In this document: positions 17,077 through 26,648 of the stretch, piece by piece
How the letters are laid out: the number at the start of each line of letters is the position of its first letter
How positions within the stretch are numbered: position 1 is the first letter of the stretch
Assembly (NCBI RefSeq): GCF_017305915.1
Contig: NZ_JAFKJN010000007.1
Location: 124,001 to 188,000, forward strand
Direction: 5' to 3'
Length of the DNA stretch: 64,000 nucleotides
Origin: Reyranella sp.
GTDB lineage: Bacteria > Pseudomonadota > Alphaproteobacteria > Reyranellales > Reyranellaceae
Notes under the pieces: model-generated
Databases searched by the model: none
Seen by the model: only the letters and a program-made list of their open reading frames with translations
Told to the model about the DNA's origin: nothing
Translations under genes and position numbers: made by a program

Positions 17077-18033
17077 ATGTTGCCCGTCTCCATTCGCAAT
17101 CGTCTCAGGCTGCCGCTGATCGCGGCGCCGATGTTCCTCGTGTCCGGGCCGGCGCTGGTCATCGCGGCCTGCCGCGCCGGCGTCATCGGCTCCTTCCCGA
17201 CCGCCAACTGCCGCACGCTCTCGGCGCTCGACGCCTGGCTCGCCGAGATCAAGGTCGCGACCGAAGGGGCCGCGCCGTTCTGTCCCAACCTCATCGTCCA
17301 TCGCTCCAATCCGCGTCTGGCCGACGACCTTGCCGCCGTGCAGCGCGCAGGCCCTGAGATGGTGATCACCAGCGTCGGCTCGCCCGAGCCGGTGATGAAG
17401 CCTCTCAAGGACGCCGGCTGCCTGGTGCTGGCCGACGTGGCTTCGGTGCGCCATGCCGAGAAGGCGGTCGCGGCCGGCGTCGACGGGCTGGTGCTGCTGA
17501 CCGCGGGCGCCGGCGGCCAGACCGGCTGGGCCAATCCCTTCGCCTTCGTCCGCGCGGTGCGCCAGTTCTGGGACGGCATCGTCGTCATGGCAGGCGGCAT
17601 GGCCGACGGCCAGGCGATCGCCGCGGCCGAGCTGCTGGGCTGCGATCTCGCCTACATGGGCACGCGGTTCATCGCCACGCAGGAGAGCCTCGCCAAGCCG
17701 GAGTACAAGCAGATGCTGGTGGCGAGCCGGCTCGACGACGTCAAGCTCACGCGCGCCTTCACCGGGCTCGAGACCAACATGCTGCGGCCGTCGATCGCCG
17801 CCGCCGGCCTCGATCCCGATGCTCTGCCCGAGCGCGGCGCGATCGACATCGCCAAGGATATCGACGCCGCCGAACGCGACCGCCCCAACAGCAAGCGCTG
17901 GAAGGACATCTGGAGCGCCGGCCATTCGGTCTCGGGCGTCGCCGACGTCCCGTCGGTCGCCGAGCTGGTCGAGCGCACCGCGGCCGAGTATGGCCAAGCG
18001 AAGGCGTGCGTTACGCCGCCGGGGCCGCGCTGA
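17077..18033 (+). CDS. NAD(P)H-dependent flavin oxidoreductase (nitronate monooxygenase-like)
   Basis: A 318-residue TIM-barrel flavoprotein of the nitronate monooxygenase / enoyl reductase (FabK-like) family. FMN-binding features include LIAAPMFLVSGP at the N-terminus, the GAGGQTGW loop near residue 146, VVMAGGMADG at about 168, and LAYMGTRFIAT at about 190, the classic order. Enzymes of this group oxidise nitronates such as propionate 3-nitronate, or act as uncharacterised flavin reductases. The catalytic His of class I nitronate monooxygenases is not clearly placed, so the precise activity stays open. Confidence 0.88.
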   Translation: MLPVSIRNRLRLPLIAAPMFLVSGPALVIAACRAGVIGSFPTANCRTLSALDAWLAEIKVATEGAAPFCPNLIVHRSNPRLADDLAAVQRAGPEMVITSVGSPEPVMKPLKDAGCLVLADVASVRHAEKAVAAGVDGLVLLTAGAGGQTGWANPFAFVRAVRQFWDGIVVMAGGMADGQAIAAAELLGCDLAYMGTRFIATQESLAKPEYKQMLVASRLDDVKLTRAFTGLETNMLRPSIAAAGLDPDALPERGAIDIAKDIDAAERDRPNSKRWKDIWSAGHSVSGVADVPSVAELVERTAAEYGQAKACVTPPGPR

Positions 18034-18134
18034 AACAAAGCGCGGATTTTTCACGCTCATTTCACGGCTCCCGCCGTTGATCCCGGAGCCCTGCCGCGGG
18101 AAATGTCGCATCGCTCAAGCGGCAGGAGAACACC

Positions 18135-18809
18135 ATGGCTCGTGATGAGCTTCTCCATGACATTCCGGACTCTCCGGGTGACGCCATCATCGCGGCAGCA
18201 GGGCTCGACACCGATGCCATCTGCGCGCCCTTCGCCAGCCAGATCGCCGGCGATCATTTCGATTTCGTCGTCCGCTGCTACCGCCCCGATTCGGTCAGCG
18301 GGCTGTCGAAGGCGGAAGCCACGGCGCTGGTCGCGGCGGGGCTGAGCCTGGCCGTCGTCTTCGAGGGCGTGCCGGGCGCCAAGCCGGCCCACTATGTCGC
18401 TGCGCAGGGGCCCCGCGACGCGGCGGCGGCGCTGCTCCAGGCCGAGCGGATCGGCCAGCCCGCCGGATCGGCGATCTACTTCCCCGTCGATACCGACATG
18501 CTGCTCGACGGCGTCACCAATCGGGCGCTGCCCTACTTCACCGCGATCAGGGACGCGCTGGCCGCCGCGCCGGTCAAGTATCGCGTCGGCGTCTATGGCT
18601 CCGGCCTGGTCTGCGAGACCCTGAAGAACCGCGGCCTCGTCGACCTGACCTGGCTGTCGGGCCGGACCGGATGGATCGGCCACGCCGACTATGCCGACAA
18701 GGCCGACCTGCTGCAGGTGCTGCCGGGGATGCGGATCTGCAACGGCCAGCTCGCGGTCGATCGCGACTATGCGCGGGCGGCGGATTTCGGGCAGTTCTCG
18801 CTGTCCTGA
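18135..18809 (+). CDS. DUF1906 glycoside-hydrolase-like protein
   Basis: A 224-residue protein resembling the DUF1906 domain (Rv2525c-like, glycoside-hydrolase-like TIM barrel). Typical features are the opening FDFVVRCYRPD, the strand LSLAVVFEGVP, the RDAAAALLQAERIGQPAG segment, IYFPVDTDM with its acidic cluster, YRVGVYGSGLVCETL, and LTWLSGRTGW near the end. No signal peptide is visible, although many homologues are exported. A role in cell-wall processing is proposed for this family, but this member's substrate is unknown. AGGAG precedes the ATG. Confidence 0.75.
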   Translation: MARDELLHDIPDSPGDAIIAAAGLDTDAICAPFASQIAGDHFDFVVRCYRPDSVSGLSKAEATALVAAGLSLAVVFEGVPGAKPAHYVAAQGPRDAAAALLQAERIGQPAGSAIYFPVDTDMLLDGVTNRALPYFTAIRDALAAAPVKYRVGVYGSGLVCETLKNRGLVDLTWLSGRTGWIGHADYADKADLLQVLPGMRICNGQLAVDRDYARAADFGQFSLS

Positions 18810-18810
18810 A

Positions 18811-19107
18811 TTACTGGGGCTCGATCTTCGCGAGCTTGATGTAGCGGGTCCACAGCACGCGCTCGCGCTTCACGAACGCGTCGGACTTGGCGATGTCCCA
18901 GTCGCGCGGCGGCGGCGTGATGCCGATCCTCGCCGATCACGATGTCGGGGAAGGTGACCTGGATGCGCCCGCCGATCAGGTCCTGGATCGCCGGCACCGC
19001 ATCCTTGTAGGCGACCTCTTCCAGCGTCGCGCCGCTCTGCTCGGCGAACAGCGCCGACGGCACGCGCGAGGAGGTGTTGCCGTAGCCGGAGAAGAGCGGC
19101 GCCTTGC
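18811..19107 (-). pseudogene. Remnant of a Bug/TctC-type solute-binding receptor
   Basis: Two pieces of a tripartite tricarboxylate receptor remain. The first reads SRVPSALFAEQSGATLEEV through YKDAVPAIQDLIGGRIQVTF, which is the conserved ligand-domain core. After about 18935 the frame changes and a large internal portion is gone; what follows reads SDAFVKRERVLWTRYIKLAK and ends at the TAA at 18811, the normal Bug C-terminus. The N-terminus with its signal peptide is absent. An intact paralog is encoded at 30229-31218. No TctA/TctB membrane partners are in the window. Confidence 0.75.
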
Positions 19108-19171
19108 GTGCAGGAGGACGAGTGCGTCTCTCCGATTCATGCCGGCAGCGGCGACTGCCGGCCGCCGCCGG

Positions 19172-19438
19172 TCAATGCAGGTGATAGAGCCCCGAGGCGA
19201 AACCGAATTCCGCCGGCTTGATCAGCTGCGCACTGGCCACGCGGACGCGGTGCAGCTTGCCGTCGAGGTTCCTGTCCCAGAAATCGAGGAACTTCGTGAG
19301 ATTCGGGAAGCGGGGGGCGAGGTCGAGATTTTGCCAGACGTAGCTCTGCAGGACGTGCCGGTGATCGGGCATCCAGTAGAGGATCTCGGCGGTCGTGATG
19401 CGGTAGTCCTTGAGCTGCGCCACGAAACTACGGTCCAT
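19172..19438 (-). CDS. usg: Usg family protein
   Basis: An 88-residue protein of the Usg family, widespread in alphaproteobacteria. The conserved core runs from LKDYRITTAEILYWMPDHRH to VWQNLDLAPRFPNLTKFLDF and WDRNLDGKLHRVRVA. Its biochemical role is not established; the name came from a gene upstream of a trp-region gene. The ATG at 19438 has AAGGAG in front at a good distance; an upstream in-frame start adds residues absent from the family. It is divergent from groES, 283 bp away. Confidence 0.85.
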   Translation of the reverse strand: MDRSFVAQLKDYRITTAEILYWMPDHRHVLQSYVWQNLDLAPRFPNLTKFLDFWDRNLDGKLHRVRVASAQLIKPAEFGFASGLYHLH

Positions 19439-19617
19439 CAAAGTCGCTCCTTGACTCCGAACGCGTTCGGGAATAGTCACGCGCCCTTAACGGGAAATCA
19501 GCAAAATTCGTTCCACATCAAAGACTTAGCAGCAGTCACTGGGGATTGCTGCCAAGCCCGGCGTCACGCGCTTTTGCTGCACTGCACGACGAGATGGCGG
19601 AACCTAGTCGCGCTCGC

Positions 19618-19647
19618 CTTGACGGGACCTTTCCACACCCCTAAATC
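19618..19647 (+). promoter_or_regulatory. Probable groESL promoter (RpoH/sigma-70 like)
   Basis: CTTGAC at 19618-19623 and CCCTAAAT ending at 19646 are spaced as a -35/-10 pair; read as sigma-70 boxes they are TTGACG, 17 bases, TAAATC. The match to the alphaproteobacterial RpoH consensus (CTTGAC and CYTATNT) fits a heat-shock operon, and the start point would fall just ahead of the CIRCE element. Confidence 0.6.
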
Positions 19648-19657
19648 CCGTGCGCCT

Positions 19658-19684
19658 TTGGCACTCACCGTTGGAGAGTGCTGA
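19658..19684 (+). promoter_or_regulatory. CIRCE operator for HrcA
   Basis: TTGGCACTC, nine bases, GAGTGCTGA: this matches the CIRCE consensus TTAGCACTC-N9-GAGTGCTAA at all but three positions and lies between the promoter and the groES start. HrcA binding here would repress groESL in the absence of stress. Confidence 0.88.
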
Positions 19685-19721
19685 CAGGCTTCTGATAACC
19701 AGGGGATATGGAGGCAACAGC

Positions 19722-20039
19722 ATGAAGTTCCGTCCGCTTCACGACCGCGTCGTGGTCAAGCGCGTCGCGGAGGAAGAGAAGACCAAGGGCGGCATCATCA
19801 TCCCGGACACGGCCAAGGAAAAGCCGATGGAAGGCGAGATCGTTGCCGTTGGTCCGGGCGCCCGCGATGAGAACGGCAAGCTCGTCGCTCTCGACGTCAA
19901 GGCCGGCGACCGCATCCTGTTCGGCAAGTGGTCCGGCACCGAGATCAAGCTCGACGGCACCGAGTACCTGATCATGAAGGAAAGCGACATCATGGGAATC
20001 CTCGAGGGTTCCGCCGCGGCTTCCAAGAAGGCCGCCTGA
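19722..20039 (+). CDS. groES: Co-chaperonin GroES
   Basis: A 105-residue Hsp10 that forms the heptameric lid of GroEL. It has the opening [14 protein letters not shown], the mobile loop [18 protein letters not shown] that docks on GroEL, and the conserved [11 protein letters not shown] and [15 protein letters not shown] segments. A short Ala/Lys-rich tail ([11 protein letters not shown]) extends the usual C-terminus slightly. The ATG at 19722 lies after GGAGG. It is 53 bp from groEL in one operon under the CIRCE element. Confidence 0.97.
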   Translation: MKFRPLHDRVVVKRVAEEEKTKGGIIIPDTAKEKPMEGEIVAVGPGARDENGKLVALDVKAGDRILFGKWSGTEIKLDGTEYLIMKESDIMGILEGSAAASKKAA

Positions 20040-20089
20040 GCGCTTCCGCAAGACACCATCCAAACCAACAGACATCCGAGAGGGATTGA

Positions 20090-21733
<1,644 letters not shown>

Positions 21734-21760
21734 GTCCACGCGTCTCCAGAGAAGATCGGA

Positions 21761-21794
21761 AAGGCCGGGGAGCGATCCCCGGCCTTTTCTTTTG
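21761..21794 (+). terminator. Rho-independent terminator after groEL
   Basis: AAGGCCGGGG, loop AGCGAT, CCCCGGCCTT followed by TTCTTTTG: a ten-pair GC-rich stem with a T-run, 28 bp after the groEL stop. Confidence 0.9.
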
Positions 21795-21814
21795 TCTTCG
21801 ACATCGTCACCGTT

Positions 21815-21880
21815 GCCCATCCCCTCCGCCCTTCGGGCACCTCCCCCGTCTGACGGGGGAGGCAGGGAGGGGGCGGGCGA
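21815..21880. repeat. Palindromic repeat unit (CTCCCCCGTCTGACGGGGGAG type)
   Basis: A GC-rich palindrome, CTCCCCCG and CGGGGGAG around TCTGA, flanked by CCCTCCGCCC and GGGAGGGGGCGGG arms. The same GTCTGACGGGGGAGG core occurs at the right end of the repeat block near 14.44 kb, so it belongs to a dispersed family. Confidence 0.65.
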
Positions 21881-21890
21881 CGGACGGGCT

Positions 21891-22310
21891 TTGAACTACC
21901 CCCTCTCCATCAAAGGCGTGCTGATCGACGACGGCCGCGTCCTGCTGCTGCTGAACGAGCGCGGCGAATGGGACCTGCCGGGCGGCCGGCCCGATCCGGG
22001 CGAGGACCATCGCACGGCGCTGGGGCGCGAGGTGCGCGAGGAGGCGGGGCTCGTGGTCGAGGTCGGCGCGCAGGTCGATGAGCATCTGTTCGAGGTGCTG
22101 CCGCAGCGCTTCGTGCGCATCGTCGCCTATGTCTGCCGGCTGCTGGGCGGCCGCGACGTCGTGCTGAGCCATGAGCATCGGGACACGCGCTGGATCGCAC
22201 TCGCCGAAATAGGCGAGACGATCGACGGGCATCCGTTGCCGAAGGGCTATCTCGCCGCGATACGCCAGGCGATCGACCAGCCGCGCTCGCCGAGCGAACG
22301 GGTGGTCTGA
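21891..22310 (+). CDS. NUDIX hydrolase
   Basis: A 139-residue NUDIX protein. The Nudix box is complete: GRPDPGE, seven residues, REVREEAGLV, with the metal-binding Glu residues in REVREEAG; the preceding GEWDLPGG loop is also typical. These enzymes split nucleoside diphosphates linked to another group, for example sanitising nucleotides or processing ADP-ribose. No ATG lies ahead of the domain, so I take the TTG at 21891 as start; this is the least certain part. Its 3' end overlaps the convergent gene by 64 bp. Confidence 0.82.
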   Translation: MNYPLSIKGVLIDDGRVLLLLNERGEWDLPGGRPDPGEDHRTALGREVREEAGLVVEVGAQVDEHLFEVLPQRFVRIVAYVCRLLGGRDVVLSHEHRDTRWIALAEIGETIDGHPLPKGYLAAIRQAIDQPRSPSERVV

Positions 22311-23302
22311 ACCGTCAGGAAGCGGTCGTGCGCCGCGGCGGCGCCGAGCCACAGTTCGTTCCAGGCATCGAAGGCTTTCAGCGGATCGGAGAGCGCAAGC
22401 TCGCGCACGGCGCGCCAGCCCTGCATGCGAACCTCGCCGCCGGCGACCTCGACATCTTCGCCCTGGGCGCGCAGCACGTTGCCGAGCCAGCGCGCGAAGT
22501 CGCGGGAGCTCTCGGCGTCGCCGCGCTCGACGTCGGTCGGCAGGTCCATGTCGCGCGCGGTCTCCTCGTGGAACTGCAGCCCGACCAGGCGGGCGACGCG
22601 GCCGAGCTCCTGCCGTGCGCCGTCGGCGCCGAGCTGTTCCTGCAGGGTCGGCAACATGGTGCGCAGATACTCGACGGCATAGGCGCGGAAGGTCTTGAGC
22701 CGCCGTTCCTCCGGCCAGCTCGCGGTCTCGAGCCTGGGCTGTGCCGCCCAATCGACTCGCGGCATCTCTTCGTCGTAGGCGAAGCGCACGCGCTCGTGCT
22801 CCTCGAGCGGGCGGTCGTATTCGTAGTAGTAGCCTTCGAGGCCGGGCCGGCCGTCGACCGTCATGCCGGTGCAGACGAAGCCCAGGTTCGGCTTGCCGAG
22901 CGACTGGCTGTTGTGGCCGTGCCAGCCGTGCAGCATCGCCGCCGACACCGCATGCGGCACGGCGGCGATCGCGGTGCCTTTCCAGATCCAGCGCGGCGGC
23001 GGATAGCGCACCCAGGCTTTGCGGTCGCTCTCGCGCAGATAGCCGGTCTTCACGCCGCCCAGCGCGTTGGAATGATAGTGATAGAGCGCGCAGGCCGGCG
23101 CCGGTGGCTGGTCGGCCAACCCGAGCTTCTGCAGGCCGGGCAGGAACTTCTCGAGATGCTGGCGGCGGAAGTGGCGGAACACGTAGTCGCGCGCGATCTC
23201 CTCGCCGCGCCGGGTCACCAGACCCAGCACCAGCGCGGTCATCAGCGCGTTGTAGAGCGTGCCGACGGCCTTGTAGGCCGCCAGCTCAGCCAGCGTGGCC
23301 AT
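22247..23302 (-). CDS. Conserved protein of unknown function
   Basis: A 351-residue protein I do not recognise. It is mostly polar and helical, with hydrophobic N-terminal helix residues 11-30 (AVGTLYNALMTALVLGLV), a tyrosine-rich segment GYYYEYDRPLEE near residue 165, and a His-rich patch MLHGWHGHNSQS near 130. There is no signal peptide. The start codon at 23302 lies 17 bp inside the end of the upstream DUF1330 gene, suggesting coupled expression with that gene and the sulfurtransferase. The C-terminus overlaps the convergent NUDIX gene by 64 bp, more than most overlaps here. Confidence 0.65.
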   Translation of the reverse strand: MATLAELAAYKAVGTLYNALMTALVLGLVTRRGEEIARDYVFRHFRRQHLEKFLPGLQKLGLADQPPAPACALYHYHSNALGGVKTGYLRESDRKAWVRYPPPRWIWKGTAIAAVPHAVSAAMLHGWHGHNSQSLGKPNLGFVCTGMTVDGRPGLEGYYYEYDRPLEEHERVRFAYDEEMPRVDWAAQPRLETASWPEERRLKTFRAYAVEYLRTMLPTLQEQLGADGARQELGRVARLVGLQFHEETARDMDLPTDVERGDAESSRDFARWLGNVLRAQGEDVEVAGGEVRMQGWRAVRELALSDPLKAFDAWNELWLGAAAAHDRFLTVQTTRSLGERGWSIAWRIAAR

Positions 23303-23579
23303 CGACGATGATCGCCTTCGACTTGCCGGCCTTCAGCCGCATCGCGAGGATCGGCTTGTAGTGGTCGGAGTCATAGAACGCCTCGGCCTTCTCGTAGGTC
23401 GGGAACTCCAGCACCACGATTCGTGGCGGCGTCCAGCCGCCCTCGAGCGTACGGGTCTTGCCGCCGCGCACGATGAACCTGCCGCCGAACTTGGCGACCG
23501 CGCCCGGTGTGTGCTTGCGGTACTCGGTCATCAGCGCCTCGTCGGTCGTCTCGACCTCGACGATGATATAGGCAGCCAT
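23286..23579 (-). CDS. DUF1330 domain protein
   Basis: A 97-residue protein filling one DUF1330 domain, a ferredoxin-like dimeric alpha/beta barrel fold. The family pattern is clear: AAYIIVEVETTDEALMTEY at the start, FIVRGGKTRTLEG in the middle, and the EFPTYEKAEAFYDSDHYKP segment before the last strand. Function is not established for the family; members often sit next to catabolic genes. AGGAGG precedes the ATG at 23579. It is the middle gene of a three-gene minus-strand unit, 25 bp after the sulfurtransferase. Confidence 0.88.
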   Translation of the reverse strand: MAAYIIVEVETTDEALMTEYRKHTPGAVAKFGGRFIVRGGKTRTLEGGWTPPRIVVLEFPTYEKAEAFYDSDHYKPILAMRLKAGKSKAIIVDGHAG

Positions 23580-23604
23580 CGATTCCTCCTCAGCCGGTTC
23601 CCCC

Positions 23605-24468
23605 TCATCCAACTTCCATCGGCAGGCTCGGGTCGTTCGACCATTCCTGCATGGAGTTGTCGTAGATCGCGACGTTCTTGTGGCCGAGAATCGCGGTGAG
23701 CACAAACGCATCGAGGCTCGCCGCGATGCCGCCGCCGCAATAGACCAGCACGCGCTTGTCGGGCGCGGCGCCGACGCCCTCGAAGGCCTGTCGCAGCTCG
23801 GCGATCGGCTTCAGGGTCTTGTCCGGACCGAACAGGCTCGCCGCCGGCACGCAGGACGAGCCGGCGATGCGGCCCGCCCGGCCATAGACCACGCCGCCGC
23901 TGCCTTTGTGCTGCTCGTGGCTCAGCGCATTCAGGGTCAAGGTGTCGGTCTTGCCGATCGCGGCCTTGATGTCGTTCTTGTCGACGAAGATCTGCGGCCG
24001 GCCGCGCAAGGAAAGTGTGGCGGCGGGATAGATCGTGAGCTCGGTCGATAATGGCCGGCTCTCCGCCTTCCACTTGTCGAGCCCGCCATCGAGGATCGCG
24101 GCATCGTCGAAGCCGATGGCGCGCAGCATCCACCAGATGCGCGTCGCCCATGTCGGCGTGGCGTGGCTGTAGAGCACGACGAAGGTGCCATGGCCGATGC
24201 CCTTGGCGGCGAACGCCTTGGTCAACTCGTCGAGCGGCGGCAGGGTGAAGCGGAGCTTCGAGTGCGGGTCGGAGAGCTCGGCGCCGAGATCGAGAAAGGC
24301 GGCGCCGGGGATGTGGCCCTTGTCGTAGTTGGCGCGTCCGCTCTCGGCGTTGTAGCCGCCCTCGGGCCGCGGGCGGAGATAGGTCGTGCAGTCGAAAAGG
24401 CGAAGGCCGGGGGCGCCCATGCGGCGCGCCAGCTCTTCGGTCGAAATCAGCGCTGCGGAGTCCGTCAC
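23605..24468 (-). CDS. sseA: Thiosulfate/3-mercaptopyruvate sulfurtransferase
   Basis: A 287-residue two-domain rhodanese. The inactive N-terminal domain contains RANYDKGHIPGAAFLDLG, and the catalytic C-terminal domain has the persulfide Cys in YCGGGIAASLDAFVL with the loop CGGGIA; the ending LPMEVG is also typical of SseA-like enzymes. The CG[S/T]G loop of mercaptopyruvate enzymes is CGGG here, as in many alphaproteobacterial members, so the preferred donor is unsure. The start is GTG at 24468 behind GGGAGA. It heads an operon with the DUF1330 gene and the unknown protein. Confidence 0.85.
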   Translation of the reverse strand: MTDSAALISTEELARRMGAPGLRLFDCTTYLRPRPEGGYNAESGRANYDKGHIPGAAFLDLGAELSDPHSKLRFTLPPLDELTKAFAAKGIGHGTFVVLYSHATPTWATRIWWMLRAIGFDDAAILDGGLDKWKAESRPLSTELTIYPAATLSLRGRPQIFVDKNDIKAAIGKTDTLTLNALSHEQHKGSGGVVYGRAGRIAGSSCVPAASLFGPDKTLKPIAELRQAFEGVGAAPDKRVLVYCGGGIAASLDAFVLTAILGHKNVAIYDNSMQEWSNDPSLPMEVG

Positions 24469-24587
24469 GTCGCTCTCCCTTGGTTTGGGGGAGCGAAGAC
24501 TATCGCGAATGTCGCTCTATTGGCACCGTGCGGGCTCTCGGCGCTGGTTACAGCGCCTGCCGCCCGCCAGCGCGGGCTGCGCCCGCG

Positions 24588-24959
24588 CTAAATCGTCTTT
24601 TGAGGCAGCGGCGGAACGTTGATCGTCTGCGGCGGGCTCTGGGCCGACGACGGCGAGGCGGCCGGCGGCGTCAGCTGGGCCGAGGTGTCGGTCGACTTCG
24701 GCGCCTCGAGCTTCTTGGCCTTCTTGTGCGTGGTCGTGGCCGGGGCCTTCGTCGACTTGGCCGAGGCATGCACGCGCTTCAGGCACGACGACTTGGAGGT
24801 CGAGCTCTTCAGCGTATTGCAATAGGCCGCGGTGCCGGGCTTCGGCTTGGCGGTCGTCATCGGGGTCGGGGTCGTGGCAGGCGCCGCTTCCTGGGCGAAG
24901 GCCGGAACGGCGAGCGCGACCGCAGCGAGGGTCGCGACGGAGGCGAGCAACAGACGCAT
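24588..24959 (-). CDS. Small secreted Lys/Ala/Pro-rich protein
   Basis: A 123-residue exported protein of unknown function. Residues 1-22 are a Sec signal peptide ending in AFAQ. The mature part is low-complexity: Ala, Thr, Pro and Lys dominate (KPKPGTAAYC, KKAKKLEAPK), with two Cys residues that could pair, CNTLKSSTSKSSC. Short proteins with such a Cys pair are common in the periplasm of related bacteria and often annotated as hypothetical. Nothing nearby suggests a partner. AGGAGA stands ahead of the ATG. Confidence 0.7.
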   Translation of the reverse strand: MRLLLASVATLAAVALAVPAFAQEAAPATTPTPMTTAKPKPGTAAYCNTLKSSTSKSSCLKRVHASAKSTKAPATTTHKKAKKLEAPKSTDTSAQLTPPAASPSSAQSPPQTINVPPLPQKTI

Positions 24960-25096
24960 GATCTTCTCCTGGGCCGCTGGCGGGAGGGGGGCGATGCGGC
25001 CTCGATTAGAAGAAAATATTATTATATTGTGGGTATTTATGTCAAATTCTTAATGTTTCAAATGGACGAGACCTCCGGCCACCAGATGCACTCCTA

Positions 25097-26035
25097 ATGC
25101 AGGCCATCTTCAACGTCGCCCTGCCGATTTTCGGGGTGATCCTGGCCGGCTACCTAGCCGGGCGCTGGCGCATCCTGGGTGGCGAGGCGACCGCGGCGCT
25201 GAATGCCTTCGTGAGCTACTTCGCCCTGCCGGTCCTGTTCTTCGGCACCCTGGCGCGCACCCCGGTCCATGCGGTCCTCGATCCGATGCCGATGATGGGC
25301 TTCAGTGTCGTGGTGCTGGCGACCTTCGGCGTCGGCATGTTGTCGACCCGGCTGGCGGTGAAGGGCGGGCTCGCCCGCATGAGCCTGCAGGGCATCGCGG
25401 CCTCATGGGGCAATGTCGGTTACATGGGGGTGCCGCTCTGCCTGGCGGCATTCGGCGAGCAGGGCCTGCCGCCGGCGATGCTGGCGGTGATCGTGACCTC
25501 GATCATCTCGATGGTGTTCGGCGTCATGCTGATCGAGCTCGAGCTGGCGGCGGGCCACAGCCCGATCCTGACCTTCCTGAACGCCGCCTGGAACGTGGCG
25601 CGCAATCCGCTGCCGGTATCGATTGCCGCCGGCATCGTCTATTCCAGCCTGGTGCTGCCGCTGCCGACGCCGGTCGAGAAATGGCTGGATCTGCTGGGCG
25701 CCGCCGCCTCGCCCTGCGCGCTGTTCGCGATCGGCCTGTTCCTGTCGGATAAGTCGCTGCGCAGCGGCCTCGCCGAGACGGGGCTCGCGACCGTGATCAA
25801 GCTGCTGCTGCAGCCCCTGCTGGCGGCGGCCGTGCTGCCGTTCTTCATCGACCTCAAATCGGTCCCGGGGCAGGTGGCGCTGGTGATGGCATCCTTGCCG
25901 ACGGCGGCCAACGCCTTCGTGCTGGCCAAGCAGTTCGACGTGCAGGTCGAGCAGAATACCGCCTCGGTCCTGCTCTCGACCGCCTTTTCCGTGGTGACGG
26001 TATCTGCTTTGCTGGTCTGGCTTCGCGTGACCTGA
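25097..26035 (+). CDS. AEC family (auxin efflux carrier) permease
   Basis: A 312-residue inner-membrane transporter of the auxin efflux carrier family. About ten hydrophobic helices are visible, starting directly with IFNVALPIFGVILAGYLAG; the middle has GIAASWGNVGYMGVPLC, where the NVGYMGVP motif is diagnostic, and near the end LPTAANAFVLAKQF. Bacterial members export or import dicarboxylates such as malonate or malate. The AT-rich stretch at 25008-25060, unusual in this GC-rich window, probably holds its promoter. mscL follows after 15 bp. Confidence 0.88.
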   Translation: MQAIFNVALPIFGVILAGYLAGRWRILGGEATAALNAFVSYFALPVLFFGTLARTPVHAVLDPMPMMGFSVVVLATFGVGMLSTRLAVKGGLARMSLQGIAASWGNVGYMGVPLCLAAFGEQGLPPAMLAVIVTSIISMVFGVMLIELELAAGHSPILTFLNAAWNVARNPLPVSIAAGIVYSSLVLPLPTPVEKWLDLLGAAASPCALFAIGLFLSDKSLRSGLAETGLATVIKLLLQPLLAAAVLPFFIDLKSVPGQVALVMASLPTAANAFVLAKQFDVQVEQNTASVLLSTAFSVVTVSALLVWLRVT

Positions 26036-26050
26036 AAGAGGGAGAGAACG

Positions 26051-26473
26051 ATGCTCCAGGAATTCAAGAAATTCGCGTTGCGCGGCAACGTCGTCGATCT
26101 CGCGATCGGCGTGATCATCGGCGCGGCTTTCGGCAAGATCGTCGATTCGCTGGTCACCGACGTGATCATGCCGGTCATCGGCCGCATCTTCGGCGGCCTC
26201 GATTTCAGCAACTACTTCGTCGGCCTCACCTCGGCGTCGTCGCAGGCGACGACCTACGACGCGGCGAAGAAGGCTGGCGCCACCCTGGGCTACGGCCAGT
26301 TCCTCACCGTGACGGTGAATTTCATCATCATCGCCTGGGTGATGTTCATCGTGATCAGGGGCATGAACACGCTGTTCGCGAAGGCGCAGGACGCCCCGCC
26401 GCCGCCCAAGCCGCCGTCGAAGGAAGAGGAGCTGCTGGCCGAGATCCGCGATCTCCTCAAAGCGCGCGCCTGA
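26051..26473 (+). CDS. mscL: Large-conductance mechanosensitive channel MscL
   Basis: A 140-residue homopentameric inner-membrane channel that opens under hypo-osmotic shock. The N-terminal helix and pore helix read [20 protein letters not shown] followed by [18 protein letters not shown], the family signature; the second helix [19 protein letters not shown] and the C-terminal bundle [15 protein letters not shown] follow. A proline-rich linker (DAPPPPKPP) separates them. GAGGGAGAG precedes the ATG, 15 bp after the AEC gene, so the two may be cotranscribed. Confidence 0.97.
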   Translation: MLQEFKKFALRGNVVDLAIGVIIGAAFGKIVDSLVTDVIMPVIGRIFGGLDFSNYFVGLTSASSQATTYDAAKKAGATLGYGQFLTVTVNFIIIAWVMFIVIRGMNTLFAKAQDAPPPPKPPSKEEELLAEIRDLLKARA

Positions 26474-26648
26474 GGTAGCGCACGGTCTTGCGGCCATCGT
26501 GGATGGCCGCGCTGGCGACCTCGCGAAATCCCAGCGCCCGGATTGGGCGGCTCGGCATCGACCCCGCGCACCACCTGGTCATGGCCGGCGCCGCGCGCTT
26601 GTCCGGACGGGAGGCGGGTATGGAACCACAGGAAGCCGCGCGGCTCGA

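Noticed and set aside
26459..26648. Possible minus-strand coding remnant (ALGFREVASAAIHDG, ending inside mscL)
   Set aside because: Only about 30 codons resemble an acetyltransferase-like tail, with no motif to confirm it; too weak to list.
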